The notes: generated by a model from the sequence alone, not told the origin. A DNA stretch of 64,000 bases from DATARH01 sp036268075 (GCA_036268075.1 DATAUV010000075.1:1-64000); one strand, 5' to 3'. Shown: positions 24,229-34,009, counted from the first letter of the stretch. Made by a program: numbers and translations.

Positions 24229-27200
24229 GGTGTGCTTCCTTGGCCGGCGCCGCGACCCGCGTGGCGATCGCCGCCAGCCCGTGCAGCGGAATGCCGATCC
24301 AGCCCGGCCGGTTCGCCGCCTCGTAGCAGATCTCGTAGGCGGCCTTTTCGATCAGGAACAGGTCGAGCAACGCCGGTTCCTCCGCTGCCCCGACCCATTG
24401 CCGCGGGCTTTCCGCGTGGGCGGCACTGTAAGCGGCGAGGAAGGCCTCGGATGCGGTCGCGGTAAAGCGGTCGAGGATGGCGGCCGTGCCGGGCGCGCTC
24501 TGCGCCGGGCCATCGGCGCGGCGGGAGGCGGTCGCGACCGCGTAGTCGAACGAACGCAACAGCCCGGCGACGTCGCGCAGTGGGCACGATTTGGCGCGGC
24601 GCTCGTCGAGCGGCTTGGCCGGCTCACCCTCGAAATCGATGATGTAGGCGTCGCCCGACGACACCAGCACCTGACCGAGATGAAAATCGCCGTGCACCCG
24701 CGTCTTCAGCGTGCCGATCGCGGATTTGGCGAGCTCGCCGACAGCGTCGGCCAGAGCGGCGCGCCGTTCCAACAGCATCTTGGACGCGGCCTTGCTGTCC
24801 GCGTCGGGCCACTCCGTCACGCCCGCGATCACGGTGAGGGCGGCGTCGAGCTGCGCGCGCGCCGCGTCCGCCCAGCCGGCGATCTCGAACCGCGTCACAA
24901 TCTGCGGCGCAAAATCGGGATCGTCGGTCGGCGCCGCGAGGACCGCGTGCAGTTCGGCGAGGCGCCGGCCGATCGCGGCGGCGAAGTTGCTGTACCCGGC
25001 AAGCGCGTCGGCGATGTCGTCGACCTGCGCCTCGGGGTCGATGACCGCGGCCGAATTGAGCACGCGCGACAGGTAGTCGAGTGTCCAGCCCCAGCCGTCG
25101 CCCTGATTGCGCAGAAAACCCTGCACCAGCACCAGCGTGTGCGGCATGCCGTCGGAATCGTAGCGCGTCACCTCGCCGAGGAGCGGCGCCGTGTTGGCAA
25201 AGCCGTGCTCGGTCAGGTAGCGGCCCATCTCGGCCTCGGGGTGGATGCCGGGGAAGACGCGGCGCACCAGCTTGAACACCGCGAGGTCGCCAATGATCAG
25301 CGAGCTGTTGGATTGTTCGGCCGACAGGCGGCGGATTTCCGGCTGGCGCGGGATGTCGAGCTCGGCGAGCCGCGCGGTCGGCCGGAAGCGGATTTCCCCG
25401 ACCGCGAGCGGCCGCACCGTAGAAATCGCCAGCGCGCGCAGTACCGCGGTCGGCAACCCGTCGGTGGCGAACGCATCGGTCAGATACCCGACGCGCCGGC
25501 CGCGGCGCACCCGCGCCAGCGCGAGCTGCTGCGGCAAGGCATCGGTCACCCCGTCGTCCCACGCGATCGCCAGCGGCAGCAGGTAGCTTTCGGTTCGGTG
25601 CGACAGGGTGACCTCGATTTCGGTCAGGATCAGGTTCAGCCCGGCGCCGGAGATCGGCTCGGCGACCGATATGCGCAACTGCACGATCTTTTCGTCCTTC
25701 GACGCGAACCAGCGGCGCCGGGCTAGATAGGACGGCAATACGTCCTGTTCGAGGACCCGGCGCTCCTCGGCGCTCAGCACGTCGACGATCCCGGTGCGCA
25801 GCACCAGCGTGCGCAGCTCGTCCATCGGTTCGGGCGCCGGGAGGTGCCACTCGGGCAGGCTCGCATCGGTCGACAGGATGAACCAGTAGAAGGCGAAGGG
25901 CGGCAGCGTCAGCAGGTAGGGAAGCTGCCCGAGCGGCGGAAAGGTCGAGCCGCCGGTGAGGTCGACCGGGATGCGCCCGCCAAAGGCCGACAGATCGAGC
26001 TCGACCGCCTGGATCACCCGCGAGACGTTGCAGACGCACAGGATCGTCTCGTCCCCGAACTCGCGCAGATAGGCGAGCACCTTGCGGTTCCCGGGGTAGA
26101 GAAAGCGCAGCGTGCCGCGGCCGAACGCCTTGTGCCGCTTGCGCACGGTCAGCATCCGCCGGGTCCAGTTCAACAATGAATACTGGTCGCCGGCCTGGGC
26201 CTCGACATTGATCGCCTCGTACCCGTAGACCGGGTTCATGATCGACGGCAGCACCAGGTTTTCCGGGCTGGACCGCGAAAATCCGCCGTTGCGGTCGGGC
26301 GACCACTGCATCGGCGTGCGCACCCCGTCGCGGTCGCCGAGGTGGAAATTGTCGCCCATGCCGAGCTCGTCGCCGTAATAGATGACCGGTGTGCCGGGCA
26401 TCGACAGCAGCAGCATGTTCATCAATTCGATGCGGTTGCGGTCGTGCTCCAACAGCGGCGCGAGGCGGCGGCGGATGCCGAGGTTGAGCCGCGCGCGCCG
26501 GTCGGCGGCGTAGGTGTCCCACAACAGGTCGCGCTCCTTGTCCGTCACCATTTCGAGCGTCAGCTCGTCATGGTTGCGCAAAAAGATCGCCCACTGACAC
26601 GTCGCCGGGATTTCCGGTGTCTGACGGATGATGTCGCTGATCGGAAAGCGGTCTTCCTGCGCGATCGCCATGTACATGCGCGGCATCAGCGGAAAGTGGA
26701 ACGACATGTGACACTCGTCGCCGTCACCGAAATATTCCTGGGCGTCCTCCGGCCATTGGTTCGCCTCCGCGAGCAGCATCCGGCCGGGCGCGTAGTCGTC
26801 GAGCGCCTTGCGCAGTTTTTTCAGGACCGCGTGCGTCTCCGGCAGGTTCTCGTTGCTGGTGCCCTCGCGCTCGACCAGATACGGCACCGCGTCGAGGCGC
26901 AGCCCGTCGACGCCGAGGTCGAGCCAAAACCGCATGACGCTCAGGACTTCCTGAAGCACGCGCGGGTTGTCGAAATTGAGGTCGGGCTGGTGCGCGTAAA
27001 ATCGGTGCCAGTAATAGGCCCCGGCGACCGGGTCCCAGGTCCAGTTCGATTTCTCGGTGTCGACAAAGATGACGCGCGTGTCGGCATAGGCGTTGTCATG
27101 GTCGGACCAGACATAGAACCGCCGCGCCGCGGAGCCGGCCTTTGCCGCGCGGGCGCGCTGGAACCAGGCATGCTGGTCGGAGGTATGGTTGATCACCAGC

Positions 27201-27523
27201 TCGGTGATGACGCGCATGTCGCGCTCATGCGCGCCGGCGATAAAACGGCGGAAATCGGCGAGCGTCCCGTAATCCGGATGGACACCTCGGTAGTCGGCAA
27301 TGTCGTAGCCGTCGTCGCGCCGTGGTGACGGATAAAACGGCAGCAGCCAGATCGCATTGACCCCGAGGCTCTGGATATAGTCGAGCTTTTGCACCAGCCC
27401 GGACAAGTCACCGACACCATCACCATTCGAGTCGAAGAAGGATTTGACATGGAGCTGGTAGATGACCGCATCCTTGTACCAGAGCGGGTCGGCCATCACC
27501 GGCAGGACATGCTTCTTGCGCAT
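24221..27523 (-). CDS. treS: Trehalose synthase-maltokinase fusion (TreS-Mak)
   Basis: Bifunctional enzyme: the first half isomerises trehalose and maltose, the second phosphorylates maltose to maltose-1-phosphate. The GH13 part (about 1-560) has nucleophile Asp in DGLRLDAVPYLVER, Glu in MLLAEANQWPED and Asp in FLRNHDELTLEM. The kinase part (about 600-1100) has RVHGDFHLGQVLV and the metal-binding DFEGEPAKPL of the aminoglycoside-phosphotransferase fold. The ATG at 27523, with GGGGGAG before it, overlaps the glgE stop as TAATG. The 60 codons further upstream in this frame are antisense-like and are not used. Channelling between the two activities is a known benefit of such fusions. Confidence 0.95.
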   Translation of the reverse strand: MRKKHVLPVMADPLWYKDAVIYQLHVKSFFDSNGDGVGDLSGLVQKLDYIQSLGVNAIWLLPFYPSPRRDDGYDIADYRGVHPDYGTLADFRRFIAGAHERDMRVITELVINHTSDQHAWFQRARAAKAGSAARRFYVWSDHDNAYADTRVIFVDTEKSNWTWDPVAGAYYWHRFYAHQPDLNFDNPRVLQEVLSVMRFWLDLGVDGLRLDAVPYLVEREGTSNENLPETHAVLKKLRKALDDYAPGRMLLAEANQWPEDAQEYFGDGDECHMSFHFPLMPRMYMAIAQEDRFPISDIIRQTPEIPATCQWAIFLRNHDELTLEMVTDKERDLLWDTYAADRRARLNLGIRRRLAPLLEHDRNRIELMNMLLLSMPGTPVIYYGDELGMGDNFHLGDRDGVRTPMQWSPDRNGGFSRSSPENLVLPSIMNPVYGYEAINVEAQAGDQYSLLNWTRRMLTVRKRHKAFGRGTLRFLYPGNRKVLAYLREFGDETILCVCNVSRVIQAVELDLSAFGGRIPVDLTGGSTFPPLGQLPYLLTLPPFAFYWFILSTDASLPEWHLPAPEPMDELRTLVLRTGIVDVLSAEERRVLEQDVLPSYLARRRWFASKDEKIVQLRISVAEPISGAGLNLILTEIEVTLSHRTESYLLPLAIAWDDGVTDALPQQLALARVRRGRRVGYLTDAFATDGLPTAVLRALAISTVRPLAVGEIRFRPTARLAELDIPRQPEIRRLSAEQSNSSLIIGDLAVFKLVRRVFPGIHPEAEMGRYLTEHGFANTAPLLGEVTRYDSDGMPHTLVLVQGFLRNQGDGWGWTLDYLSRVLNSAAVIDPEAQVDDIADALAGYSNFAAAIGRRLAELHAVLAAPTDDPDFAPQIVTRFEIAGWADAARAQLDAALTVIAGVTEWPDADSKAASKMLLERRAALADAVGELAKSAIGTLKTRVHGDFHLGQVLVSSGDAYIIDFEGEPAKPLDERRAKSCPLRDVAGLLRSFDYAVATASRRADGPAQSAPGTAAILDRFTATASEAFLAAYSAAHAESPRQWVGAAEEPALLDLFLIEKAAYEICYEAANRPGWIGIPLHGLAAIATRVAAPAKEAHHG

Positions 27524-30500
27524 TATGCGACTCCCCCCAGGGGTCGTATCCGCCAGACCGAAAACGGCAGTATCGCCGGGTCGAGGCGGATGTGCTGCAC
27601 CTTGCCGGTCCAGGTGAAATTGCCGCCCGTCATCAAATCCGTCACCGCGACGGACGCGCCGTCGTCGAGGCCCCACAGCCACAGCGGGACCTCGACGTCG
27701 CATTCCTGCGGAAAGCGCGGATCGAGATCGACCGCGACCAGAACCACGTTCTGCAAATCCTCGGTCGCCTTCGAGTAGTAGAGGACCTGGTCGTTGAACG
27801 CGTTGTGGAAGCTGACCCCGAGATGCGTCTGCAACGCCGGGTTCGCGCGCCGGATCTGGTTGAGCCGGGTGATCTCGGCGATGATGTTGCCCGGGGCGTT
27901 CCAGTCCCAGGCACGGATTTCATATTTCTCCGACGACGTATATTCCTCGCGTCCGGGCAGCGCCCGCGCCTCGCACAGCTCGAACCCGCTATACATGCCG
28001 AAAAGGCCCGACAAGGTCGCCGCCAGTGCCGCGCGGATCAAAAAGCCCGGCCGGCCCGAGGTTTGCAAAAACACCGGATTGATGTCCGGCGTGTTGACGA
28101 AGAAATGCGGGCGAAAGAACTCTCGCGCCGTGGTGGTCAGCTCGGTCAGGTATTCCGTCAATTCGGCCTTGCCGTTGCGCCAGGTGAAATAGGTGTAGGA
28201 CTGCGAAAACCCGATCTTCGCCAGGCGGTACATCACCTTGGGCCGGGTGAATGCCTCGGCGAGGAAGACCGCGTCGGGGTACTGACCGCGCACTTCGGCG
28301 ATCAGCCACTCCCAGAACGGCAGCGGCTTCGTATGCGGGTTGTCGACCCGGAAGAGGCGCACCCCCTCGCCGGCCCAGAACAGCACGATGTCGCGCAGCG
28401 CCTCCCACAGCGCCGGCCGCGCGCTCTCGGCGTAGAAATCGACGTTGACGATGTCCTCGTATTTCTTCGGTGGGTTCTCGGCGTAGCGGATCGAGCCGTC
28501 GGGGCGCCACTGGAACCAGTCCGGGTGCTCGCGCAGCCACGGGTGGTCGGGCGCGCATTGCACGGCGAAATCGAGCGCCAGCTCGATCGCGTGCCGGGCG
28601 GCCGCGTCGCGCAGCCGGCGGAAATCCTCGAACGTGCCGAGCGCCGGGTGGATCGCATCGTGCCCACCCTCCTCGCTGCCGATCGCATAGGGGCTGCCCG
28701 GCTCGCCGGGCTCGGCGCGCGGGGAGTTGTCGCGGCCCTTGCGGTTGACCCGGCCGATCGGGTGGATCGGCGGGAAATAGAGCACGTCGAACCCCATCGC
28801 CGCGATCGCCGGCAGCCGCGCGATCACGTCGGCAAAACTGCCGTGGCGGTGGGGGTCGCCCGATTGCGAGCGCGGGAACAGCTCGTACCAGCTCGCGAAG
28901 CCGGCCGCGCGCCGCTCGGCATCGACCGGGAACTCGGTCGGGTGCCGGTAGGCGTGCGGCCGTACCCGCGCCTCCGCGACCCGCGCCGCGGTCGCCGGCG
29001 CCAGCAGCAGCCGGCGGCGCTCGTCCGGCTCCGCGGCGGCGAGCTCCTCGGCGAGGTCGTCGAGCCCGGCCTCCGCGACAAGCAGCCGCCCTTCCTCGAG
29101 CTCCAGGTCGATCGGCAGGCCGGCGGCGTGCTTTGTTTCGAGTTCCTCGGTGAAATTCCCGAACCGGTCCTTCCACGCCAGGATCGAAAACAGATGGCGG
29201 CCGATCCGCCCGAGCGGGAACCGGCCGACCCAGCGATCGTCGCCGACTGCGGCCATCGGGGCCTCGCGCCAATCGGGCTCGTCGGCGGGGCGCCACAGCA
29301 AGGCGGCGGCGAGGCGGTCGTGGCCGTCGGCGATCAGATCCGCCGATACCTCGACCGTCTCGCCGACCAGCCGCTTCGCCGCAAAGCGTCCGTCATCGAC
29401 CGCGGGCGAGACCGCCTCGATCGCGATCCGCGGCGCGGCGGCGGCCTCGGCAGCGTCGAATGCGGGGCTGGCGACCGGCGCCGGCGCGGCGGCCCGCAAG
29501 GTGCGGACATCTCCCGGCGCGATCGTCACCACGGCGTCCGGCCCGATCGCCGGCGCCCCATCGTCAGGCCGGGCGTCGAGGAGAGCGGCCCCGAACCCGC
29601 TAGCCGTCAGGAGCGGGCCGAGCGGAACCCGCACCGGCTCGTCGAGGCTGGTGTTGATCAGGACCAGGCGCGGCTCGGCCCCGCCGCCGCCGTCGGCCAG
29701 CAGCAGCGCCAATGCCGGCGCGTCGGGCGGCGACAGGGCACGCAGCGAGCTGACCGCGGGCTCGTCGGCGTCACGACGAGCATTGGCGTCGGTGATCGCC
29801 GCGCTCAGGTCGAACGGAGCCTCCGCGACGAGGGCGGCGAAATCCTCGGGCCGGTCACGGGCCGGGTCCATGGCGCGCGCGGCGCCGAACTCGAACCCCA
29901 TCGGCATCAGCCAGCCGCTGCCGCAAGCCGTGGCGAAGGCGATCGCGCGATGCGCCGCCCGCCGCGCCCGCCCGGCATCCGTGAAGCCGCGGCCGAGCCG
30001 GCGCTGGAACGGCGCTTCGGCCGCCGCCACCAGCGGCGCGACATGCGCGAGGCGGTCGGCGGCGACGGCGAACCCCTCCGTCCGGTAATCCCAATCCCCG
30101 GCGCAGCATTCGACCCAATCGAACCGGCACTCTGCCGACGCCCCGGCATCGGCGGTCGCGGCCATAAAGCGCGTGTCGGGGCGGTCCGCCCGGACGGCGG
30201 CGAGCAACTCGCGCCACACGGGCGCCGGCGCATCCTCCGGGCGGATGCAGCGAAAGCCGGTGACGCCGGCTTCCGCCCATTCGGACAGGTGTTGCGACCA
30301 CCACTCCGCGAGGCGTGACGCGTCGCCGTCGGAGGCGATCTTGGCGACCCCCCGCTGTTGCGGCGGCTGCCGCGGATCGGGGAGAAGGTCAGGTGACTCG
30401 ACCCGATACCAGGCGGCGAGTCCGTTGCCGGCGCCCTCGGCGGCGACCCGGTCGATGACGACATCGAGCATCAGCCCGAGCCCGCGCTCCTGGCACGAAG

Positions 30501-30726
30501 CGGCGAGCCGCGCCAAACCGGCGACCGCGCCGCCACCGCCGAGCCGCGGGTCGAGCCGGTCGAAATCCGCGGTCAGGAACAGATCGCCCGACTTCCCCGC
30601 CGCGAATAGCGGCGCGACGACGACCGTGTCGAACCGCATCGCGGCGATGCGGTCGAGCTGGCACGCCCAGGCTTCCACCGGTCCGGCGAGTAGCGGGTGG
30701 AGATAGTAAAAGCGGTTTTCCACCAT
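27523..30726 (-). CDS. glgE: Maltose-1-phosphate maltosyltransferase GlgE with extra N-terminal GH13-like domain
   Basis: Extends alpha-1,4-glucan using maltose-1-phosphate. The GlgE proper starts near residue 433 (RIAIEAVSPAVDDGRF, AKRLVGETVEVSADL) and has nucleophile Asp in GVRLFRVDNPHTKPLPFWEW and Glu in AVFLAEAFTRPKVM. About 430 residues precede it and form a degraded alpha-amylase-like barrel (RFDTVVVAPLFA, GLMLDVVIDRVA, WAEAGVTGFRC) lacking clear catalytic residues. At 1067 residues it is far longer than the classic 660-700-residue GlgE. It is the first gene of a minus-strand operon with treS-mak, glgB and the candidate selenoprotein, which together form the GlgE route from trehalose to branched glucan. 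Confidence 0.93.
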   Translation of the reverse strand: MVENRFYYLHPLLAGPVEAWACQLDRIAAMRFDTVVVAPLFAAGKSGDLFLTADFDRLDPRLGGGGAVAGLARLAASCQERGLGLMLDVVIDRVAAEGAGNGLAAWYRVESPDLLPDPRQPPQQRGVAKIASDGDASRLAEWWSQHLSEWAEAGVTGFRCIRPEDAPAPVWRELLAAVRADRPDTRFMAATADAGASAECRFDWVECCAGDWDYRTEGFAVAADRLAHVAPLVAAAEAPFQRRLGRGFTDAGRARRAAHRAIAFATACGSGWLMPMGFEFGAARAMDPARDRPEDFAALVAEAPFDLSAAITDANARRDADEPAVSSLRALSPPDAPALALLLADGGGGAEPRLVLINTSLDEPVRVPLGPLLTASGFGAALLDARPDDGAPAIGPDAVVTIAPGDVRTLRAAAPAPVASPAFDAAEAAAAPRIAIEAVSPAVDDGRFAAKRLVGETVEVSADLIADGHDRLAAALLWRPADEPDWREAPMAAVGDDRWVGRFPLGRIGRHLFSILAWKDRFGNFTEELETKHAAGLPIDLELEEGRLLVAEAGLDDLAEELAAAEPDERRRLLLAPATAARVAEARVRPHAYRHPTEFPVDAERRAAGFASWYELFPRSQSGDPHRHGSFADVIARLPAIAAMGFDVLYFPPIHPIGRVNRKGRDNSPRAEPGEPGSPYAIGSEEGGHDAIHPALGTFEDFRRLRDAAARHAIELALDFAVQCAPDHPWLREHPDWFQWRPDGSIRYAENPPKKYEDIVNVDFYAESARPALWEALRDIVLFWAGEGVRLFRVDNPHTKPLPFWEWLIAEVRGQYPDAVFLAEAFTRPKVMYRLAKIGFSQSYTYFTWRNGKAELTEYLTELTTTAREFFRPHFFVNTPDINPVFLQTSGRPGFLIRAALAATLSGLFGMYSGFELCEARALPGREEYTSSEKYEIRAWDWNAPGNIIAEITRLNQIRRANPALQTHLGVSFHNAFNDQVLYYSKATEDLQNVVLVAVDLDPRFPQECDVEVPLWLWGLDDGASVAVTDLMTGGNFTWTGKVQHIRLDPAILPFSVWRIRPLGGVA

Positions 30727-30882
30727 CCCTTCATAGACAACCCGGCGGCGCCTTCGGTTCCCCGGGTCGGGCCTTAAAGCCCCAGCCCCGATGCGTCAAA
30801 AATTGCGCTGGCGGCCGGGCGCGCGGCGCGATTAGTTCTCGCCAGCCCCCGCGGCTTCCGCGGGTGGGTACGGGTGAGGGGC

Positions 30883-31782
30883 ATGGAAATCGGCGGGCCG
30901 GTCACCCCGGCAAAGCACGCATTGCCGGGGATCGTCTACGTCTACCTGGCGATCGTCGTCCTGACCTGGTCGGCCAACTGGGTGATGATGAAGTTCGCGA
31001 TCGGCGCCGTGCCGCCGTTGAGCTTTGTCGCGCTCCGCCTGGTCGGCAGCCTCGTCCTCGTCGCACCGCCGCTGGTGCTGGCGGGCCAGGGGCTGATGCC
31101 GGCGCGCGGCGAGCGCATCGGCCTCTTCTGGGTCGGGATCACCCAAGTCGTCGGGTTCCTGATCTGCAGCATCATCGGCCTGTCGATCGTGCCGGCCGGG
31201 CGCGCGATCGTGCTCGGCTACACGATGCCGCTATGGGCGATTCCCATCGGCCTTTTCCTGTGGCCGGTGCCGTTCGGCCGGCGCGAGCTCGTCGGCGCCG
31301 GGATCGGTTTTGCCGGCCTCGTGCTGTTCATGAACCCCGGCCTCGTCGACTGGTCGAGCCCGAGCATCCTCGGCGGCAATGCGCTGTTGATCGCGGCGGC
31401 GATCCTGTGGGCGCTCGGCTCGTGCCTCTACCGGCGGCGGCGCTGGTCGAGCCCGTTCTGGGTGCAGACTTTCTGGCAGCTCGCGGTCAGCACGCCGCCG
31501 GCGATCGTCGCCGCCTGGATCGCCGGCGGCACGACGCACTGGTCGCCGGTGATCGTCGCGATCCTCGTCTACAACTGCATCGTCACGACCGCGCTCGGCT
31601 ATTTCCTGTGGAACAAGGTGTTGTCGATGATGCCGGCGGCGAAGGCGGGGCAGGTCATGACGCTGACCCCGATCTGCGGCTTCATCCTCTCGACGATCGT
31701 CTTTGGCGGCGAGGTGACGGCCGACGTCGTCGCCAGCATCGTGCTGATCGTCGCCGGGATCTGCGTGACGCTCAGCCGCTGA
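30883..31782 (+). CDS. EamA/DMT-family membrane transporter
   Basis: Ten hydrophobic segments in two similar halves of about 145 residues define an EamA (drug/metabolite transporter) permease. Motifs include WSANWVMMKFAIG in the first helix and PAAKAGQVMTLTPICGF before the ninth. The ATG at 30883 is used because GTGAGGGG precedes it; a GTG at 30874 would remove that site. The cargo is not predictable. It is divergent from glgE and overlaps the convergent cupin gene end by 11 bp. Confidence 0.82.
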   Translation: MEIGGPVTPAKHALPGIVYVYLAIVVLTWSANWVMMKFAIGAVPPLSFVALRLVGSLVLVAPPLVLAGQGLMPARGERIGLFWVGITQVVGFLICSIIGLSIVPAGRAIVLGYTMPLWAIPIGLFLWPVPFGRRELVGAGIGFAGLVLFMNPGLVDWSSPSILGGNALLIAAAILWALGSCLYRRRRWSSPFWVQTFWQLAVSTPPAIVAAWIAGGTTHWSPVIVAILVYNCIVTTALGYFLWNKVLSMMPAAKAGQVMTLTPICGFILSTIVFGGEVTADVVASIVLIVAGICVTLSR

Positions 31783-32563
31783 TTCGGCCGCCAATTCCGC
31801 GCTGGGCGAACGGCACGCGGAACTGCATGCACAGCGCCTCGGCGCCGAGCGGGCCGGCCGTCGCGGCGAGGCTGCCGTCGTCGGGGTGGACGAACAGGCA
31901 GGAATCGGGCGGTAAAAGTCCCGACCCGCTCGCCGCCAGGCTGCCCGCCACCACCAGCCAGAATTGCCCACCGCCGATGCTCGGGTCGGGACCGGTGAGC
32001 CGCGCGTTCGGTGGTAGCCGATAGCGCCAGGTGGCAAGGCCGTGCTCGCCTTCAAGCACCGCCTGCTCGACGATTTCGACGGTTTCGGCGAGTTCGTGCT
32101 CGGCGGTCGGCGGCGACGGGTCGGTCGTCGCCTCCCAATGCGTGTGCCGGTCGCGCGAGGCGCGCAATTCGACCCGTGAATCCGGCATGTACTTGGCGCC
32201 CGGGTCCCAGGCGTTGCGCAGTGTGAACCACGCGATGCCGTCCCCCGCCGCGACGATCGGGCCATAGGCCGAATAGGCGTCGGTGTAGTGCACCGCGACC
32301 GAGCCCGTATCGTGCAGGCCGAGCTTGCCGCTGCCCCCGACGACGACCTGATACTGGTCGGCGCGGTGGAAATGCGGCTTGGTGATGCCGCCCGGGCCTT
32401 TCTCGACGAGGAACGCGACCGGGTGCAGCGCATCCTCGGCCGGGATCGGCTCGCCGGGTTTGATCGTGTAGCGGTTGGCGCCGATAAAGGCGGTGTTCCA
32501 GCCGTTTGGCGTCTGGCGCCGGTTGGTCTGGCGGACGATCTCGCTGTCGGCGGTCAGGATCAC
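31772..32563 (-). CDS. Bicupin-type sugar/aromatic-metabolism protein
   Basis: A 263-residue protein with two cupin-like halves. The first has a metal-site-like cluster GGITKPHFHRADQYQVVV (His, His, Gln/Glu). In the second half (about 190-250, GGGQFWLVVAGSL, LFVHPDDG) most metal ligands are missing. Proteins of this kind bind or convert small acids or sugars, but no function can be assigned. A GTG start at 32563 with GAGG upstream is likely. It diverges from the nitroreductase gene across 125 bp in which no convincing promoter was seen. Confidence 0.65.
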   Translation of the reverse strand: MILTADSEIVRQTNRRQTPNGWNTAFIGANRYTIKPGEPIPAEDALHPVAFLVEKGPGGITKPHFHRADQYQVVVGGSGKLGLHDTGSVAVHYTDAYSAYGPIVAAGDGIAWFTLRNAWDPGAKYMPDSRVELRASRDRHTHWEATTDPSPPTAEHELAETVEIVEQAVLEGEHGLATWRYRLPPNARLTGPDPSIGGGQFWLVVAGSLAASGSGLLPPDSCLFVHPDDGSLAATAGPLGAEALCMQFRVPFAQRGIGGRISG

Positions 32564-32688
32564 GGCAAGGCCTCGTTATGCAAGTGCTTTCAGCGTCGGC
32601 CGGCGCTCCGTTCCTGTCAACCAGACAAACCGCTTGTGAGCCCTGCTTTGTCGCCCCTAGAGTCACGCCAACCCTTATGGAGGAAACC

Positions 32689-33336
32689 ATGCCCGAGAAC
32701 AAATCCGGGACCAGCGACATCTTCGAGGCGATGCACACCTGCCGCGCGATGCGGCGGCTGAAGCCGGATGCCGTGCCAGACGAATTGATCGTCAAGATCC
32801 TCAAGGCCGGCCAGGCCGCGGCGAGCGGCGGCAACACGCAGCGCTGGAAATTCCTCGTGCTCAAGGACGCGGCCAAGAAGAAGGCGGTCCAGACCTATTA
32901 CAAAAAGCTGTTCGACGAGGTCGTCGGCCCGCGCTACGCATCGAGCCCGGTGCCGCCGGGTGCCAATCCCGACAGCTATAAGCGCCAGCACGCGGCGGTC
33001 GAATACCTCACCGATCACTACCATGAGGCGCCGGTGTGGATCGTCGCCTGCCTCGAAGGCGAGACCCCCAACCGCACCGCCGGCGCGTCGATCTATCCCG
33101 CCGTGCAGAATATGATCCTCGCCTGCCGCTCGCTCGGCCTCGGCACCACGCTGACGACCCGCCACACCGGCTACGAGAAAGAGGTCGACGCGGCGATGGG
33201 TATCCCCAAGGGGTACAAATCCTACGCGATCCTGCCGATCGGCTATCCGATGGGGAATTTCGGCCCGCTCGGCCGTGGCGCGCTGTCGGATGTCGCCTAT
33301 CTCGACAATTGGGGCACGCCGTACACGGCGGGCTAG
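32689..33336 (+). CDS. Nitroreductase-family FMN oxidoreductase
   Basis: A 215-residue flavoprotein of the nitroreductase superfamily. The FMN-binding N-terminus HTCRAMRRLKPDAVPDEL, GQAAASGGNTQRWKFLVL and the C-terminal GYPMGNFGPLGRG are typical. Such enzymes reduce nitro groups, quinones or enones with NAD(P)H. The ATG follows GGAGGAAACC. It starts a plus-strand set with a CMD-like protein and two Lin0512 proteins, separated from them by a palindromic repeat. Confidence 0.84.
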   Translation: MPENKSGTSDIFEAMHTCRAMRRLKPDAVPDELIVKILKAGQAAASGGNTQRWKFLVLKDAAKKKAVQTYYKKLFDEVVGPRYASSPVPPGANPDSYKRQHAAVEYLTDHYHEAPVWIVACLEGETPNRTAGASIYPAVQNMILACRSLGLGTTLTTRHTGYEKEVDAAMGIPKGYKSYAILPIGYPMGNFGPLGRGALSDVAYLDNWGTPYTAG

Positions 33337-33435
33337 AGCATGTTCCGGAAAAGCGGCCCCGTTTTTCGATAAGAACATGCTCCATTTCAAATAGTTAAAG
33401 AGCAAAACCCGATTCGGTAGGATCGGATTTTGCTC
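33336..33435. repeat. Paired palindromic repeat (GAGCATGTTC and GAGCAAAACC hairpins)
   Basis: Two hairpins in tandem: arms GAGCATGTTC / GAACATGCTC at 33336-33345 and 33373-33382, and 14-nt arms GAGCAAAACCCGAT / ATCGGATTTTGCTC at 33400-33413 and 33422-33435 with one mismatch. The first overlaps the nitroreductase stop and the second ends just before the ribosome site of the next gene. This layout is familiar as a dispersed repeat in alphaproteobacteria. Confidence 0.75.
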
Positions 33436-33450
33436 TAGGAGGACATTGCC

Positions 33451-33999
33451 ATGCCGCGCGTTCCACCGATCAGCAGCAAGGAGCAGGTTGCCGCGGAGCA
33501 CCAGAACGTCGCGGACGACGTCGTCGGCGTGTTCGGCCGTATCCGCGGTCCGTTCAGCGTGTTCCTGCAGAGCCCGAAACTGGCCGAGCACATGCTCGGC
33601 CTAGTCAAGTTCAACCGCAACGATTGCGTCGTCGAGGGGCGCCTCTTGTCGCATGCGATCCTCGTCGCGGTGCGCGAGCGGGAGTCGGCTTATGTCTGGT
33701 CGGCCCAGGCCGGCGCCGCCCGCCGCGCCGGCGTACCGGAAGCCACGATCGACATCCTGCGCGCCAATGGCGACGTGTCGGGGCTCGGCCAGGACGAGCG
33801 CGACATCGTCACCCTGACCCGCCAGCTCATGCGCACCAACCGCTGCGACTACCCGGTGTTCAACCGGCTCCTCGGCAAATACGGCGCGCCGTGGCTGGTC
33901 GAGCTGATCACGGTGTCGCACAACTTCACCGTCCTCTGCGGCGTCACCAACGCCTTCGAGGTCGCGGTGCCGGAAGATGGCGACCAGTTGCCGTCATAG
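33451..33999 (+). CDS. Carboxymuconolactone-decarboxylase-fold protein, atypical active site
   Basis: An all-helical AhpD/CMD-like protein of 182 residues. In the core helix where relatives read YEW followed by a proton-relay His, this protein reads SAYVWSAQAGAARRAGV, with Val82 and Gln86. It also has no CxxC, so it is neither an AhpD peroxidase partner nor an ordinary decarboxylase. AGGAGG precedes the ATG within the end of a palindromic repeat. It lies 10 bp before the tandem Lin0512 pair and may work with it. Confidence 0.75.
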   Translation: MPRVPPISSKEQVAAEHQNVADDVVGVFGRIRGPFSVFLQSPKLAEHMLGLVKFNRNDCVVEGRLLSHAILVAVRERESAYVWSAQAGAARRAGVPEATIDILRANGDVSGLGQDERDIVTLTRQLMRTNRCDYPVFNRLLGKYGAPWLVELITVSHNFTVLCGVTNAFEVAVPEDGDQLPS

Positions 34000-34009
34000 G
34001 AGCTGACGC

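Noticed and set aside
27592..30318. 908-codon plus-strand open frame
   Set aside because: It lies fully opposite glgE, has no family motif and is rich in Arg, Gly and Pro, as antisense frames in GC-rich coding DNA commonly are.
30757..30761. GGAAC on the minus strand upstream of glgE as a further EcfG promoter
   Set aside because: No CGTT follows at 16 or 17 nt, so only half the consensus is present.
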